Shown here one piece after another: positions 15,389-22,599 of a DNA stretch of 37,451 bases; the first letter of the stretch is position 1; every line of letters starts with the position of its first letter. Below the pieces are notes generated by a model that did no database searches, was not told the DNA's origin, and saw nothing but the letters and a program-made list of their open reading frames with translations. The stretch lies in NCBI GenBank assembly GCA_023379825.1, contig JAMCPQ010000049.1, positions 1 through 37,451 on the forward strand, given 5' to 3'. This DNA is from Thermoplasmatota archaeon. Its GTDB lineage: Archaea; Thermoplasmatota; Thermoplasmata; Thermoplasmatales; Thermoplasmataceae. The translations under genes and the position numbers were made by a program.

Positions 15389-16570
15389 GTGAGGAATGTA
15401 CTTTACATTTCGTCATATTCAATGCTCAGGGGACTGGGCTTTTCAACACTTTACGTTTACAGTGCGGTATACATAACTTCTGTTCTCGGAGGTTCATTCC
15501 TGTTTGATGGGATTATTTTTGCAGTGGGAGGTTCTCTGGCTGCAGTGGGCCAGTATTATGGAGGTTCTATATCTGACAGGATTGGGTACAGTATTACAAT
15601 AAAAATATCACTCGCTCTCTCGCTGATGGTGATGATTCTGCTGAGCTTTGATTCAATGGCCAGCCACAGTCTCTACTCCTTTTCAGCATTATTTATGGGC
15701 CTTCTGGTAGCCAACTCGCTGCAATCTCCCTCATCAAATGCGCTTCTATCATCTTCAACAGATGCAAAGCTCAGGGGCTTCTCCATTCTGAGGGTGGCTA
15801 ACAATCTGGGATGGGGAGTTGGACCTGCAATCGGGGGCTTTCTGATCAGTTTTGGAAAGTTTCACACGCTCTTTGTATATGCTATGATTCTTGTGGGCGC
15901 CAGCCTTATTGTCTCTCTCCTTCTCTCAGATCCTGAAAAAAAGCCACTGCTAAAGACTGGATTCAGGACTGATAACCGGCTTCTTATTCTGCTATCTCTT
16001 GCATCCTTGATGGTATTCATAGTACAGTCACAGGAGACAGTAACCCTCTCCAATTTTGTAAGGCTCATCAGGGATTTCCCATATTACTATCTTGGCATAA
16101 TTTACATGACAAATGGCCTGTTTGTGATTGTCTCTCAGGCACCGGTATACAGGCTTATCAGAAAAATAGGCAACTACTACTCCTTTGGGATTGGTTCAAT
16201 AATATACTCTGCTGGATTTTTCTCATACGCCGCTGATCCATCTCTCTTCTGGATGGTGGTATCAACTATCGTGCTGACTGTTGGAGAGGATTTTGCCTTT
16301 CCAACCGGACTAACAATAGTCTCGGAGATTTCAAGACCGGAGAGGATCGGGAAAAATATGGGTATCTACAACTCATTCCTTCAGTTCGGAAGAGCGGTAG
16401 GTCCCATAATTTCAGGTTTAGCTTTTACAATAACACTTAATCCATATCTTCTCTGGTCCATAACTTCATTCTGGGGTGTGGCCGGTGCAATAATGTTTTT
16501 CATAGTTTTCAGGGGAGGTATCCGGAATCCGTTCCAGGATTCCACTCCTCAGGTCATTTCAGGTAAATAA
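15389..16570 (+). CDS. MFS transporter
   Basis: A 393-residue carrier with about 12 membrane segments. The first cytoplasmic loop reads GGSISDRIGYS, a motif A variant, and the middle loop SDPEKKPLLKTGFRTDN separates the two halves. The segment GNALLSSSTDAKLRGFSILRVANNLGWGVGPAIGGFL-like region resembles multidrug or arabinose-efflux type MFS proteins. It starts at GTG, with tttaaaatg 21-28 bp upstream serving as possible TATA box and no ribosome site. It is divergent from the P450 gene; transport of the P450 substrate or product is a guess from position only. Confidence 0.8.
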   Translation: MRNVLYISSYSMLRGLGFSTLYVYSAVYITSVLGGSFLFDGIIFAVGGSLAAVGQYYGGSISDRIGYSITIKISLALSLMVMILLSFDSMASHSLYSFSALFMGLLVANSLQSPSSNALLSSSTDAKLRGFSILRVANNLGWGVGPAIGGFLISFGKFHTLFVYAMILVGASLIVSLLLSDPEKKPLLKTGFRTDNRLLILLSLASLMVFIVQSQETVTLSNFVRLIRDFPYYYLGIIYMTNGLFVIVSQAPVYRLIRKIGNYYSFGIGSIIYSAGFFSYAADPSLFWMVVSTIVLTVGEDFAFPTGLTIVSEISRPERIGKNMGIYNSFLQFGRAVGPIISGLAFTITLNPYLLWSITSFWGVAGAIMFFIVFRGGIRNPFQDSTPQVISGK

Positions 16571-16722
16571 ATTAGTCAGGCAAAATATTTTCAGCACCCT
16601 GTGCATGTAAACAATACCATCATGTGTCAGGACTTGAGAAAGCACTGCATGAATCGGTTGAAAAACACCAAAATCAGTCAGTCCGGCTCATCTTATCCTC
16701 CTGGATATGGAGAAGATAGAAA

Positions 16723-17016
16723 ATGACAGACCATATGCCAAGATTCCTCGGGAAATACACATACAGGGAGAACAAGGGATGGAAACTTGTACGTGACATA
16801 TGGTTGGAGATCGCAAGCATAGATGATCTGGAGAGAGTTAAGGATATTGCCAGAAGAGATGGATCTGAATTGCAGTTCTTCATGAGAAGAAATCCCAGGG
16901 TATTGAAGAAAAGACAGGATGGGAATAGAACATGGGTGGAGGAGGTACTGGACGAAGTCAGTGAAGGATACATAATCTCTGAAATTTCGTCAGGTAACTC
17001 CTCCGTTGAAAGATAG
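16723..17016 (+). CDS. Small basic protein of unknown function
   Basis: A 97-residue protein that I do not recognise. It has an aromatic and basic N-terminal part (PRFLGKYTYRENKGWKLVRDIWLEI), an amphipathic helix (SIDDLERVKDIARR), a strand-like FFMRRNPRVLKKR, and an acidic C-terminus (VEEVLDEVSEGYIISEIS). There is no membrane segment and no cysteine. GGAG lies about ten bases before the ATG; a second ATG four codons in is possible. The opposite-strand 116-residue ORF over the same bases looks like a shadow. It is convergent with the unknown gene at 17026, their stops nine bases apart. Confidence 0.6.
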   Translation: MTDHMPRFLGKYTYRENKGWKLVRDIWLEIASIDDLERVKDIARRDGSELQFFMRRNPRVLKKRQDGNRTWVEEVLDEVSEGYIISEISSGNSSVER

Positions 17017-17025
17017 ACAGGCAAA

Positions 17026-17955
17026 TCAGTGAATGCTCACTGTTTTAGAGAACCAGTCCTCAGCCAGAGACGATCCACTTCTGATTTTCCCCTCCCTGAT
17101 CTCCCTGACATCATTTGCCGAAATCCTTTCAGGTATCTTTGACTCTATCAAAGGAATTCCAAGCTGAATGAGCCTTTCCGCCTTCTCAGGTGTAAAATAT
17201 GGCTTTCTGATTTCCCTGTTCTTCCTGACCTCCATCTGGTAAAGAACAGTTTTCAGAAGCCTTGAGTCCTCAAAGTCCCTGTAACGGCTGTCTTCCTGCA
17301 GTTCACCAAATGATCTCTGCAGTATTTCAGTGAGCGATGTAAGTGGGGGTAACGCATCAAATTCCATACCCATGGGGGTGTAAAGGTATCTTATCCTGGA
17401 GAATCTGGATAAGGGGTTTTCAGGAAACAGGAAGATACATGTTCTTCCCGGGAGGAACTGAAACTCCTTCCGGAGTATTTCGGAGCTTATTGTCATGGAT
17501 CCTTCAACATTACCCATGAGATGAGCCGGCATGAAATCATCCGGAATCATCACTGTATTTTTAAGGAAAAAAAGCGCATCCTCCATCTTTACCGGTACGT
17601 TGTTCTTAACCTGTTCTTCACGTGTGTACAGAAATATGGTGAGATTCATCAGATTCTTAATTGAGATGATCTGTGGTAGTTCCGCTTTCTGAACCGTTTT
17701 ATCAATTCCATCACCCTTCAGGAATATGCGTCTTTGAGAGGATATCTCCTCCTCTTCCAGTCTGAGATTGTTGTGCCTTGATACAAAATCTCTAAGGTAT
17801 TCCATAGTAACTCCGGCGTTATAAGTTATATTTCCGGCTTCCCATGGAAGAAGCCAGAATTCCTCTCCCTCTAGTGATTTGAATTTCTCCCTGTATTCCT
17901 TCAAAGTGGAAGTATTACTGAGATACCACAGAATAGAGCCTAGCTGTTCCTCCAT
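17026..17955 (-). CDS. Protein of unknown function
   Basis: A 309-residue soluble protein without recognisable motifs, membrane segments or signal peptide. It is rich in charged residues, has one cysteine, and seems mixed alpha/beta, with the most regular stretch ISIKNLMNLTIFLYTREEQVK near the middle and the strand-like ISSEILRKEFQFLPGRTCIFLFPENP later. The C-terminal part (YFTPEKAERLIQLGIPLIESKIPERISANDVREIREGK) looks helical. The minus-strand tattatata lies 16-25 bp upstream of the ATG, so the gene is likely leaderless. It is divergent from the unknown gene at 18121. No function proposed. Confidence 0.65.
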   Translation of the reverse strand: MEEQLGSILWYLSNTSTLKEYREKFKSLEGEEFWLLPWEAGNITYNAGVTMEYLRDFVSRHNNLRLEEEEISSQRRIFLKGDGIDKTVQKAELPQIISIKNLMNLTIFLYTREEQVKNNVPVKMEDALFFLKNTVMIPDDFMPAHLMGNVEGSMTISSEILRKEFQFLPGRTCIFLFPENPLSRFSRIRYLYTPMGMEFDALPPLTSLTEILQRSFGELQEDSRYRDFEDSRLLKTVLYQMEVRKNREIRKPYFTPEKAERLIQLGIPLIESKIPERISANDVREIREGKIRSGSSLAEDWFSKTVSIH

Positions 17956-18120
17956 GATTATGATAGCTGTTCAGTATATAATAGGATTATACATTTTCCC
18001 GAACTGCATCCATCTCTCTGATGTTTTTCACTTTGAACTTTTCTTTGTAAAAAGGGAATGTCAGGGTACCTACTGAATAAGGTTATATACGGGCATTATG
18101 TTAAGTTGATAGGTATTGAC

Positions 18121-18723
18121 ATGGTAGGGGATCGTTTCAACTATTATATGAAATTAATTATGAACTCCCCGCTTGCTGATCTGGCTCTCCTGAGTGAACA
18201 GTTTGAGAACGACAGTTCCATATCAGAGGCAGAGGCACAGGAGCTTGAAAGGCTGGTGGAGAAACACCTCCTTATGGGCAACAGGGACAAGGTCAGAGTA
18301 GTAAACAGCAAAACGGGAACTGAGGAATTCCCACGGAGGTATCACATTGATGATTTTGGAAACAGTTCTACATTCCTTGGAACAGAGTCATACTTCGGCA
18401 TCACCTGGCTTGTTTATGCGCCCAAGCCAAATTTCCTTAATTCACCCACCAAGAAGTGGTACTACAACGAGAAAATTAGTGACATTCTGAGCGAGCTTCT
18501 CATAGATGTTGTCCCTGGCAAATTCAAGGATTATTTCCATTTTCCCCCTTGGATAATGGGCACAGTCTATGCTCCAGGCACAGTTTTCATGCCCACTAAC
18601 GAGATCATATCGCTGGCCGTCACCAGATCAGTTATTCCGGACTGGGACTATCTTGTTTCTAAAGGTATCCCCAAACAGCTGGTGGACCTCATAAGGACTG
18701 AAAATACTGGGCCACCACACTGA
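18121..18723 (+). CDS. Protein of unknown function
   Basis: About 200 residues from the chosen start MVGDRFNYYMKLIMNSPLAD. The ORF track starts 21 codons earlier at 18058, but a TATA-like ggttatata (about 18080-18088) lies inside that extension, so the later ATG fits better. Visible features: an acidic helix (SSISEAEAQELERLVEKHLL), then an aromatic- and proline-rich half with FGITWLVYAPKPNFLNSP, KWYYNEKISDILSELLIDVVPG and DYFHFPPWIMGTVYAPGTVFMPTNE. No known domain, membrane helix or metal motif was recognised. The three unknown genes in 16.7-18.7 kb could be a set, but orientation does not support one operon. Confidence 0.6.
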   Translation: MVGDRFNYYMKLIMNSPLADLALLSEQFENDSSISEAEAQELERLVEKHLLMGNRDKVRVVNSKTGTEEFPRRYHIDDFGNSSTFLGTESYFGITWLVYAPKPNFLNSPTKKWYYNEKISDILSELLIDVVPGKFKDYFHFPPWIMGTVYAPGTVFMPTNEIISLAVTRSVIPDWDYLVSKGIPKQLVDLIRTENTGPPH

Positions 18724-18755
18724 CTCCCGGTTTCCATTGCAAACAATTATTTGAT

Positions 18756-20039
18756 TTAAATGAAATATAGGGATAGAAGAGTTAGCGTGAGAACCGGAAA
18801 TGCGATTGTGAACCCAACTTTCATGTAATATCCGTAGCCTATCTTTATCCCGTTCTTTCGGTCAAGTGTATGAAGCCAGAGCAATGTTGCCAGAGATCCA
18901 ATGGGGGTAAATTTGGGGCCTATGTCATTTCCAATCACGTTTGTGTATATCAGGTAAGAGCCGTTGTGGATCCCGGAAATAGAAAGTGCACCTAACATTA
19001 CCGAAGGCATATTGTTCATACTGGAAGCCAGCAATGCAAAGAAATATCCGGAAAAAAGATCAGGTAATGGACCAGGTAGAGAAGTGATGTGTGCAAGCAG
19101 AGTGGCCATCAGTGCCGTAAGTCCGTTAAGGCCAAGCCCGTAGACAACAAGATACATCCCGAAGGAGAAAATTACAATCTGCCAGGGGGCTTCCCTGAAA
19201 ATTTTTGCTGTATCCACATCTTTTCCTGATCTTGCTACCAGCATCATGAATGCTGCGACGGCTACAGATATGAATGCAATGGGAACATTATAAATTCCGC
19301 CAATTGAGTAAAGCAGTATAAGAATTATTATAACAGGGAGAGTCATTTTTGCAATTGTCTCCGATATGATTGCATCCCGGGGATTTCCCAGATTATCTGT
19401 GGAATATGATGTTATGATGTTCTTCCTGTAATACAGATAGAGTATGGAAAGGGAACTGAGGACAGAAACAACATCGGGCAATATCATCACACCTGCATAA
19501 CCCAGAAATGATATGTGAAAGTACGTCGTGCTAACAATGTTAACGAGATTGCTCACCGGAAGAGGTAGAGACGCAGAATCAGCTATGAAGCCAGTGGCCA
19601 TTATGAAAGGAAGAATGTACTTTCTTTCCACATTCATGTTGACAAGTATTTCATAAACGATTGGTGTAAGAATAAGGGCAGTTCCGTCATTGGCAAATAT
19701 TGCAGAGATACATGAACCCAGGATAATTATGAACATGAATAGCAGATTACCATTTCCGTTCGCGAATTTTGAAATTTTCAGTGCAGCGTATCTGAAAACA
19801 CCCGCTTCATCCAGAACAAGTGATATCAGAATGATGGCAATGAATGTGAATGTCGCATTCCAGACTATATCCCAAACTGCTATGACGCTGGAGAAGTTAA
19901 TAAGACCAAGACCGTAGCTGGCCGCCGCCCCAATCAGTGCAGAGTACCCGATCCCAATATTTTTGGGCTTTTTTATCACAAGTAAAAGGGTAATGGCAAA
20001 AATGGCAATCGAAATGAAGAAATTGTAAGAGAGAGTCAT
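18756..20039 (-). CDS. arsB: ArsB-type arsenite efflux permease
   Basis: A 427-residue membrane protein of the ArsB/NhaD (ion transporter) superfamily, with around 10-12 hydrophobic segments. The motif CISAIFANDGTALILTPIVYEIL near residue 110 matches the conserved ArsB segment with the essential Asp. The matching segment MNNMPSVMLGALSISG occurs in the second half. It would export As(III) or Sb(III) from the cytoplasm. The call is strengthened by an ArsR with a CxC arsenite site in the divergent unit and by a shared operator sequence. No ArsA ATPase is present, so export would be driven by membrane potential. The operator-like site at 20080-20095 overlaps its likely TATA region. Confidence 0.85.
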   Translation of the reverse strand: MTLSYNFFISIAIFAITLLLVIKKPKNIGIGYSALIGAAASYGLGLINFSSVIAVWDIVWNATFTFIAIILISLVLDEAGVFRYAALKISKFANGNGNLLFMFIIILGSCISAIFANDGTALILTPIVYEILVNMNVERKYILPFIMATGFIADSASLPLPVSNLVNIVSTTYFHISFLGYAGVMILPDVVSVLSSLSILYLYYRKNIITSYSTDNLGNPRDAIISETIAKMTLPVIIILILLYSIGGIYNVPIAFISVAVAAFMMLVARSGKDVDTAKIFREAPWQIVIFSFGMYLVVYGLGLNGLTALMATLLAHITSLPGPLPDLFSGYFFALLASSMNNMPSVMLGALSISGIHNGSYLIYTNVIGNDIGPKFTPIGSLATLLWLHTLDRKNGIKIGYGYYMKVGFTIAFPVLTLTLLSLYFI

Positions 20040-20079
20040 CAGACTGGCCTTTTGAGGAAATGTGATTGTATCACAGTAT

Positions 20080-20095
20080 ATTAAAATATACTAAT
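20080..20095. promoter_or_regulatory. Operator-like site 1 (arsB side)
   Basis: ATTAAAATATACTAAT is 14/16 identical to the site at 20155-20170, 75 bp away. It also lies in a perfect palindrome GTATATT-AA-AATATAC. On the minus strand its tatatttta part is well placed to be the arsB TATA region, so a bound repressor would block arsB. The likely ligand-responsive protein is the ArsR encoded at 21168. Confidence 0.6.
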
Positions 20096-20152
20096 ATAAA
20101 CTCCAAATCACTCAATTAATTCACTGAATGAAAGCAGGTATATTCATTAAGT

Positions 20153-20172
20153 ACATTAGCATATACTAATGT
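20153..20172. promoter_or_regulatory. Operator-like site 2 over the dsrE start codon
   Basis: ACATTAGCATATACTAATGT is a 20-bp palindrome with one mismatched pair, and it includes the ATG of the dsrE-like gene. Its core ATTAGCATATACTAAT matches site 1 at 14 of 16 positions. The probable TATA box (gtatatt, around 20138-20145) is just upstream. Binding here would block a leaderless start directly. Confidence 0.65.
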
Positions 20173-20537
20173 TAAAAATGACTGGGAAAATAGCAATTGT
20201 TATTAATTCTGGACTGGACCAGAGACTCAAAGTCCTGTCAGGATTACATGTCGCAAAGAGAATATTTGATGCAAGAGAGGAAAACGGGATAGAGAAAGTG
20301 GAGGTATTTCTTTTCGCAGGGGGAGTGAAAGCTCTTGAACCAGGTCAGGATAATAAGGATGTGGAGGAGGCAATACAGGTGCTCAGAAATGAAGGAATAA
20401 CTCTGGAGGCATGCCTGAACCAGGTCAGATCCCTGAATATTAAGGAGACATTTTCCAGATACGGTATAGACCTGGAGTTTGCCAGAGATGCCTTCTCCCG
20501 GTATGCGGTAGAAGGTTACACTGTCATATCATTCTGA
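20169..20537 (+). CDS. DsrE-family protein in ars locus
   Basis: A 122-residue protein with the DsrE/DsrF-like alpha/beta fold. The strand KIAIVINSGLDQRLKVLSGLHVAKRIFDARE is followed by VEVFLFAGGVKALEPG, and the single Cys82 lies in EGITLEACLNQVRSL, where family members carry a persulfide-binding cysteine. DsrE-type proteins relay sulfur in tetrathionate, sulfite or thiouridine pathways. In front of an FmdE-like gene and arsR it may handle sulfur or thiols connected with arsenic, but that is inference. The ATG at 20169 lies inside an operator-like palindrome and the gene is probably leaderless; an internal ATG at codon 4 is an alternative. Confidence 0.7.
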   Translation: MLKMTGKIAIVINSGLDQRLKVLSGLHVAKRIFDAREENGIEKVEVFLFAGGVKALEPGQDNKDVEEAIQVLRNEGITLEACLNQVRSLNIKETFSRYGIDLEFARDAFSRYAVEGYTVISF

Positions 20538-20554
20538 AATTGTGGGGCTGTAAT

Positions 20555-21166
20555 ATGGATCAGGTCAATTTGCCGGTATTTCATGTCAGGGATACCGAAT
20601 CCAGCCATGGAAGATATTCTGATGATATCAAAGAAATCTCCTTCAGTGATCTTGTCAAGTTCCATGGGCACGCATGCGACGGTCTTTACAGGGGCGTATA
20701 CGCATTGTCAGCCGCCTTCAAAGTACTTTTTCCGGATAGGATAATAGACCGTACTGACATAAGGGCATTATCCAGGAATAGCCCTTGCCTTGGGGATGCT
20801 GTTTCCTATCTGACAGGTGCCAGGGTCAGGTTTGGAACTCAGGATGTATTGAACAGGTCAGGTGTGTGGTATATGCTTCAGAGAATCTCTACTCTGGATT
20901 CTGTAGAGGTGACAGAGGATCCGGATTTCTTTCCTTCTGAGATCTCGGATACGGAAACATCTCTTCCAGGATATGGCGGGAAAGAACTTTCTGTGATGCT
21001 TGATAAACTGAAGGAGATGCAGAACAGGTGGATAGAGGAAACCTTTCTGAGGACAAAACCTGAAGAACATTATTACGCAAGGAAAATTGAATTCAAATGG
21101 AACGAAGTACCGTACAGCAATAAAGGAATCAGAACTGATATATTATTCAAGGATGTATTAAGGTAA
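20555..21166 (+). CDS. FmdE-family protein in ars locus
   Basis: About 203 residues. It carries the FmdE core: DLVKFHGHACDGLYRGVYAL (His37, His39, Cys41) and ALSRNSPCLGDAVSYLTGARVRFG (Cys78). Both match the conserved FHGHxCPG and CxxDA/ltG elements of the FmdE domain. The usual Pro after the first Cys is Asp here, and the C-terminal zinc ribbon found in many FmdE proteins is missing, replaced by a charged tail. FmdE is named after methanogen formylmethanofuran dehydrogenase operons, but the domain also occurs in non-methanogens with unknown roles. The ATG at 20555 follows a G-rich site (gtggggctg); the ORF track start at 20540 is possible. It sits between dsrE- and arsR-type genes, one base from arsR. 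Confidence 0.75.
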   Translation: MDQVNLPVFHVRDTESSHGRYSDDIKEISFSDLVKFHGHACDGLYRGVYALSAAFKVLFPDRIIDRTDIRALSRNSPCLGDAVSYLTGARVRFGTQDVLNRSGVWYMLQRISTLDSVEVTEDPDFFPSEISDTETSLPGYGGKELSVMLDKLKEMQNRWIEETFLRTKPEEHYYARKIEFKWNEVPYSNKGIRTDILFKDVLR

Positions 21167-21167
21167 T

Positions 21168-21515
21168 ATGATAAGATCGGAGCCTCAATACCCAATATCC
21201 AGGATAGCGGAAATCTTCAAGGTTCTGGGTGATCAGAACAGACTGCACATTCTATCACTCATCAGCAATCAGGAGCTGTGTGTTTGTGAGATCACATCTA
21301 TAATCGGTATGTCACAGTCAAACGCGTCGCAGCATCTTGCTAAACTCAGGTCAGCAGGTCTTGTCAAAGAGAGAAGAAGTGCCCAGTGGATTTATTATTC
21401 TCTGAATCAGGAGGCACTTCCACTGATCAAAGAGGTTCTAAAGATGCTCCCGGATGTTTCTCATGAGCTGGAAAGATTGAAGACTCAACCTGACCGGCCT
21501 AAATGTGATACCTGA
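21168..21515 (+). CDS. arsR: ArsR-family arsenite-responsive repressor
   Basis: A 115-residue ArsR/SmtB winged helix. The DNA-binding helix region contains ELCVCEITSIIGMSQSNASQHLAKLRSAGLVKERR. Cys38 and Cys40 in ELCVCEI reproduce the arsenite site of classical ArsR (ELCVCDL). A further Cys113 near the C-terminus could be a third thiol. It should bind DNA when metalloid-free and release on As(III) or Sb(III). It is the last gene of the dsrE-fmdE-arsR unit (one base after the FmdE stop), so it would autoregulate. The paired operator-like sites between arsB and dsrE are its natural targets. The following gene is convergent. Confidence 0.9.
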   Translation: MIRSEPQYPISRIAEIFKVLGDQNRLHILSLISNQELCVCEITSIIGMSQSNASQHLAKLRSAGLVKERRSAQWIYYSLNQEALPLIKEVLKMLPDVSHELERLKTQPDRPKCDT

Positions 21516-21574
21516 AGTGAAGAGTGAAGAAATATAATTTATTCAGACTCTTCCGTCAAAGGTATTCCGGTAAC

Positions 21575-22396
21575 TTATCCGCCATGTTTGAAGGCCGGAT
21601 AGAGAAGCATGCCCCCGTCTACCACAAGAGTTGTTCCTGTGATGTAGGAAGCCATTTCACTGACCAGGAAAGTTACTGCCTCTGCAATATCACTGGTTTC
21701 TCCCATCCTTGGCATAGCTATCTTTGTCAGGAGGTCTCTGTAAGTATCAGGATTGCCCCAGACATCCTTGTTAATAGGTGTTTTAATGGCACCGGGAGCT
21801 ACAGACACAACTCTGATTCCTGATTCGGAAACCTCCTGAGCAAGGGTCTTTGTAAACATTGAAAGTCCAGCCTTGGCACTGCAGTAAGCTGTATATCCGG
21901 ACCATGGTAGAAATTCATGAACTGAAGTTACATTAATTATTACACCATGCCCGGATTTTTTCATCCTCTTGACTGCCTCTCTTGAGCAGTAATAAGGTCC
22001 CATCAGGTTTATTCCAATTACCTTTTCCCATTCGTCAGAGTCATCATCTCCACAAATCTGACGTTTCCCGTCTATTCCTGCGTTGTTTACTAGAATGTCA
22101 ACAAGTCCAAGTTTATCATCGATGTTCCTGAAAATATTCAACACATCGTTTCTGTTTGATACATCTCCACCGAACACAGCAGCTTTTCCTCCATTATTGT
22201 TGATTTCAGTGGCTAACTGCTCGGCTTGCTGTTTTTCAGAATGATAATGGATTGCCACAGTTGCTCCAGCCTTGGCAAGATATTTTGCTATCTCCATTCC
22301 GAGACCCGAGCTTGAACCAGTGACCAGGGCTATCCTCCCTTTCAGACTTATTTTTAATCCTGTGCCGTAAGATAAATTACTGTTCTCGTCAGCCAT
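21575..22396 (-). CDS. SDR, glucose 1-dehydrogenase-like
   Basis: A 273-residue short-chain dehydrogenase. The cofactor motif is VTGSSSGLGMEIA, then NNAG, and the catalytic pair is YCSAK after the conserved Ser in NVTSVHEFLPW. The segment VAPGAIKTPINKD and the C-terminus TGTTLVVDGGMLLYPAFKHGG closely resemble Bacillus glucose 1-dehydrogenase, which ends LYPSFQ... . It would oxidise D-glucose (or galactose) to the lactone with NAD(P)+. An N-terminal extension of about 17 residues precedes the Rossmann fold. It is divergent from a KDG-aldolase gene, which strengthens a sugar-oxidation role. Thermoplasma uses a zinc-dependent MDR glucose dehydrogenase, so this SDR would be an alternative enzyme. 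Confidence 0.75.
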   Translation of the reverse strand: MADENSNLSYGTGLKISLKGRIALVTGSSSGLGMEIAKYLAKAGATVAIHYHSEKQQAEQLATEINNNGGKAAVFGGDVSNRNDVLNIFRNIDDKLGLVDILVNNAGIDGKRQICGDDDSDEWEKVIGINLMGPYYCSREAVKRMKKSGHGVIINVTSVHEFLPWSGYTAYCSAKAGLSMFTKTLAQEVSESGIRVVSVAPGAIKTPINKDVWGNPDTYRDLLTKIAMPRMGETSDIAEAVTFLVSEMASYITGTTLVVDGGMLLYPAFKHGG

Positions 22397-22451
22397 TTAA
22401 TTATATTGTATCATTCAACATAAGTTTACCTCATGTATTAATGGATAAGAT

Positions 22452-22553
22452 ATGAAGAATCTGGAGGGTTATGTGTCAAAGGACTCTCCCATCTTCAATC
22501 CTGTAAATAACTGGACGGGTCAGTCGTATAACTTCATAGTGAAACCTTCCTGA
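22452..22553 (+). CDS. Possible 33-residue protein or gene remnant
   Basis: ATG to TGA encodes MKNLEGYVSKDSPIFNPVNN followed by WTGQSYNFIVKPS. It lies in the 203-bp spacer between the SDR and KDG aldolase genes. The composition looks protein-like, but there is no clear ribosome site and no recognised family. It could be a microprotein, a decayed gene end or chance. Confidence 0.2.
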   Translation: MKNLEGYVSKDSPIFNPVNNWTGQSYNFIVKPS

Positions 22554-22573
22554 GTGCAGGATTATGATATTGT

Positions 22574-22581
22574 TTTATATC
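22574..22581 (+). promoter_or_regulatory. TATA box of the KDG aldolase gene
   Basis: tttatatc lies 19-26 bp before the ATG at 22600, the leaderless spacing. It is inside the first codons of the ORF-track version that starts at 22564, which argues against that upstream start. Confidence 0.6.
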
Positions 22582-22599
22582 TTGAATCGATGTGTTATT

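Noticed and set aside
16674-17024. 116-residue minus-strand ORF
   Set aside because: Antisense to the 97-residue plus-strand ORF. Its composition (serine and leucine rich, low charge balance) is typical of a shadow frame, and it overlaps the end of the neighbouring gene's upstream space without its own signals.
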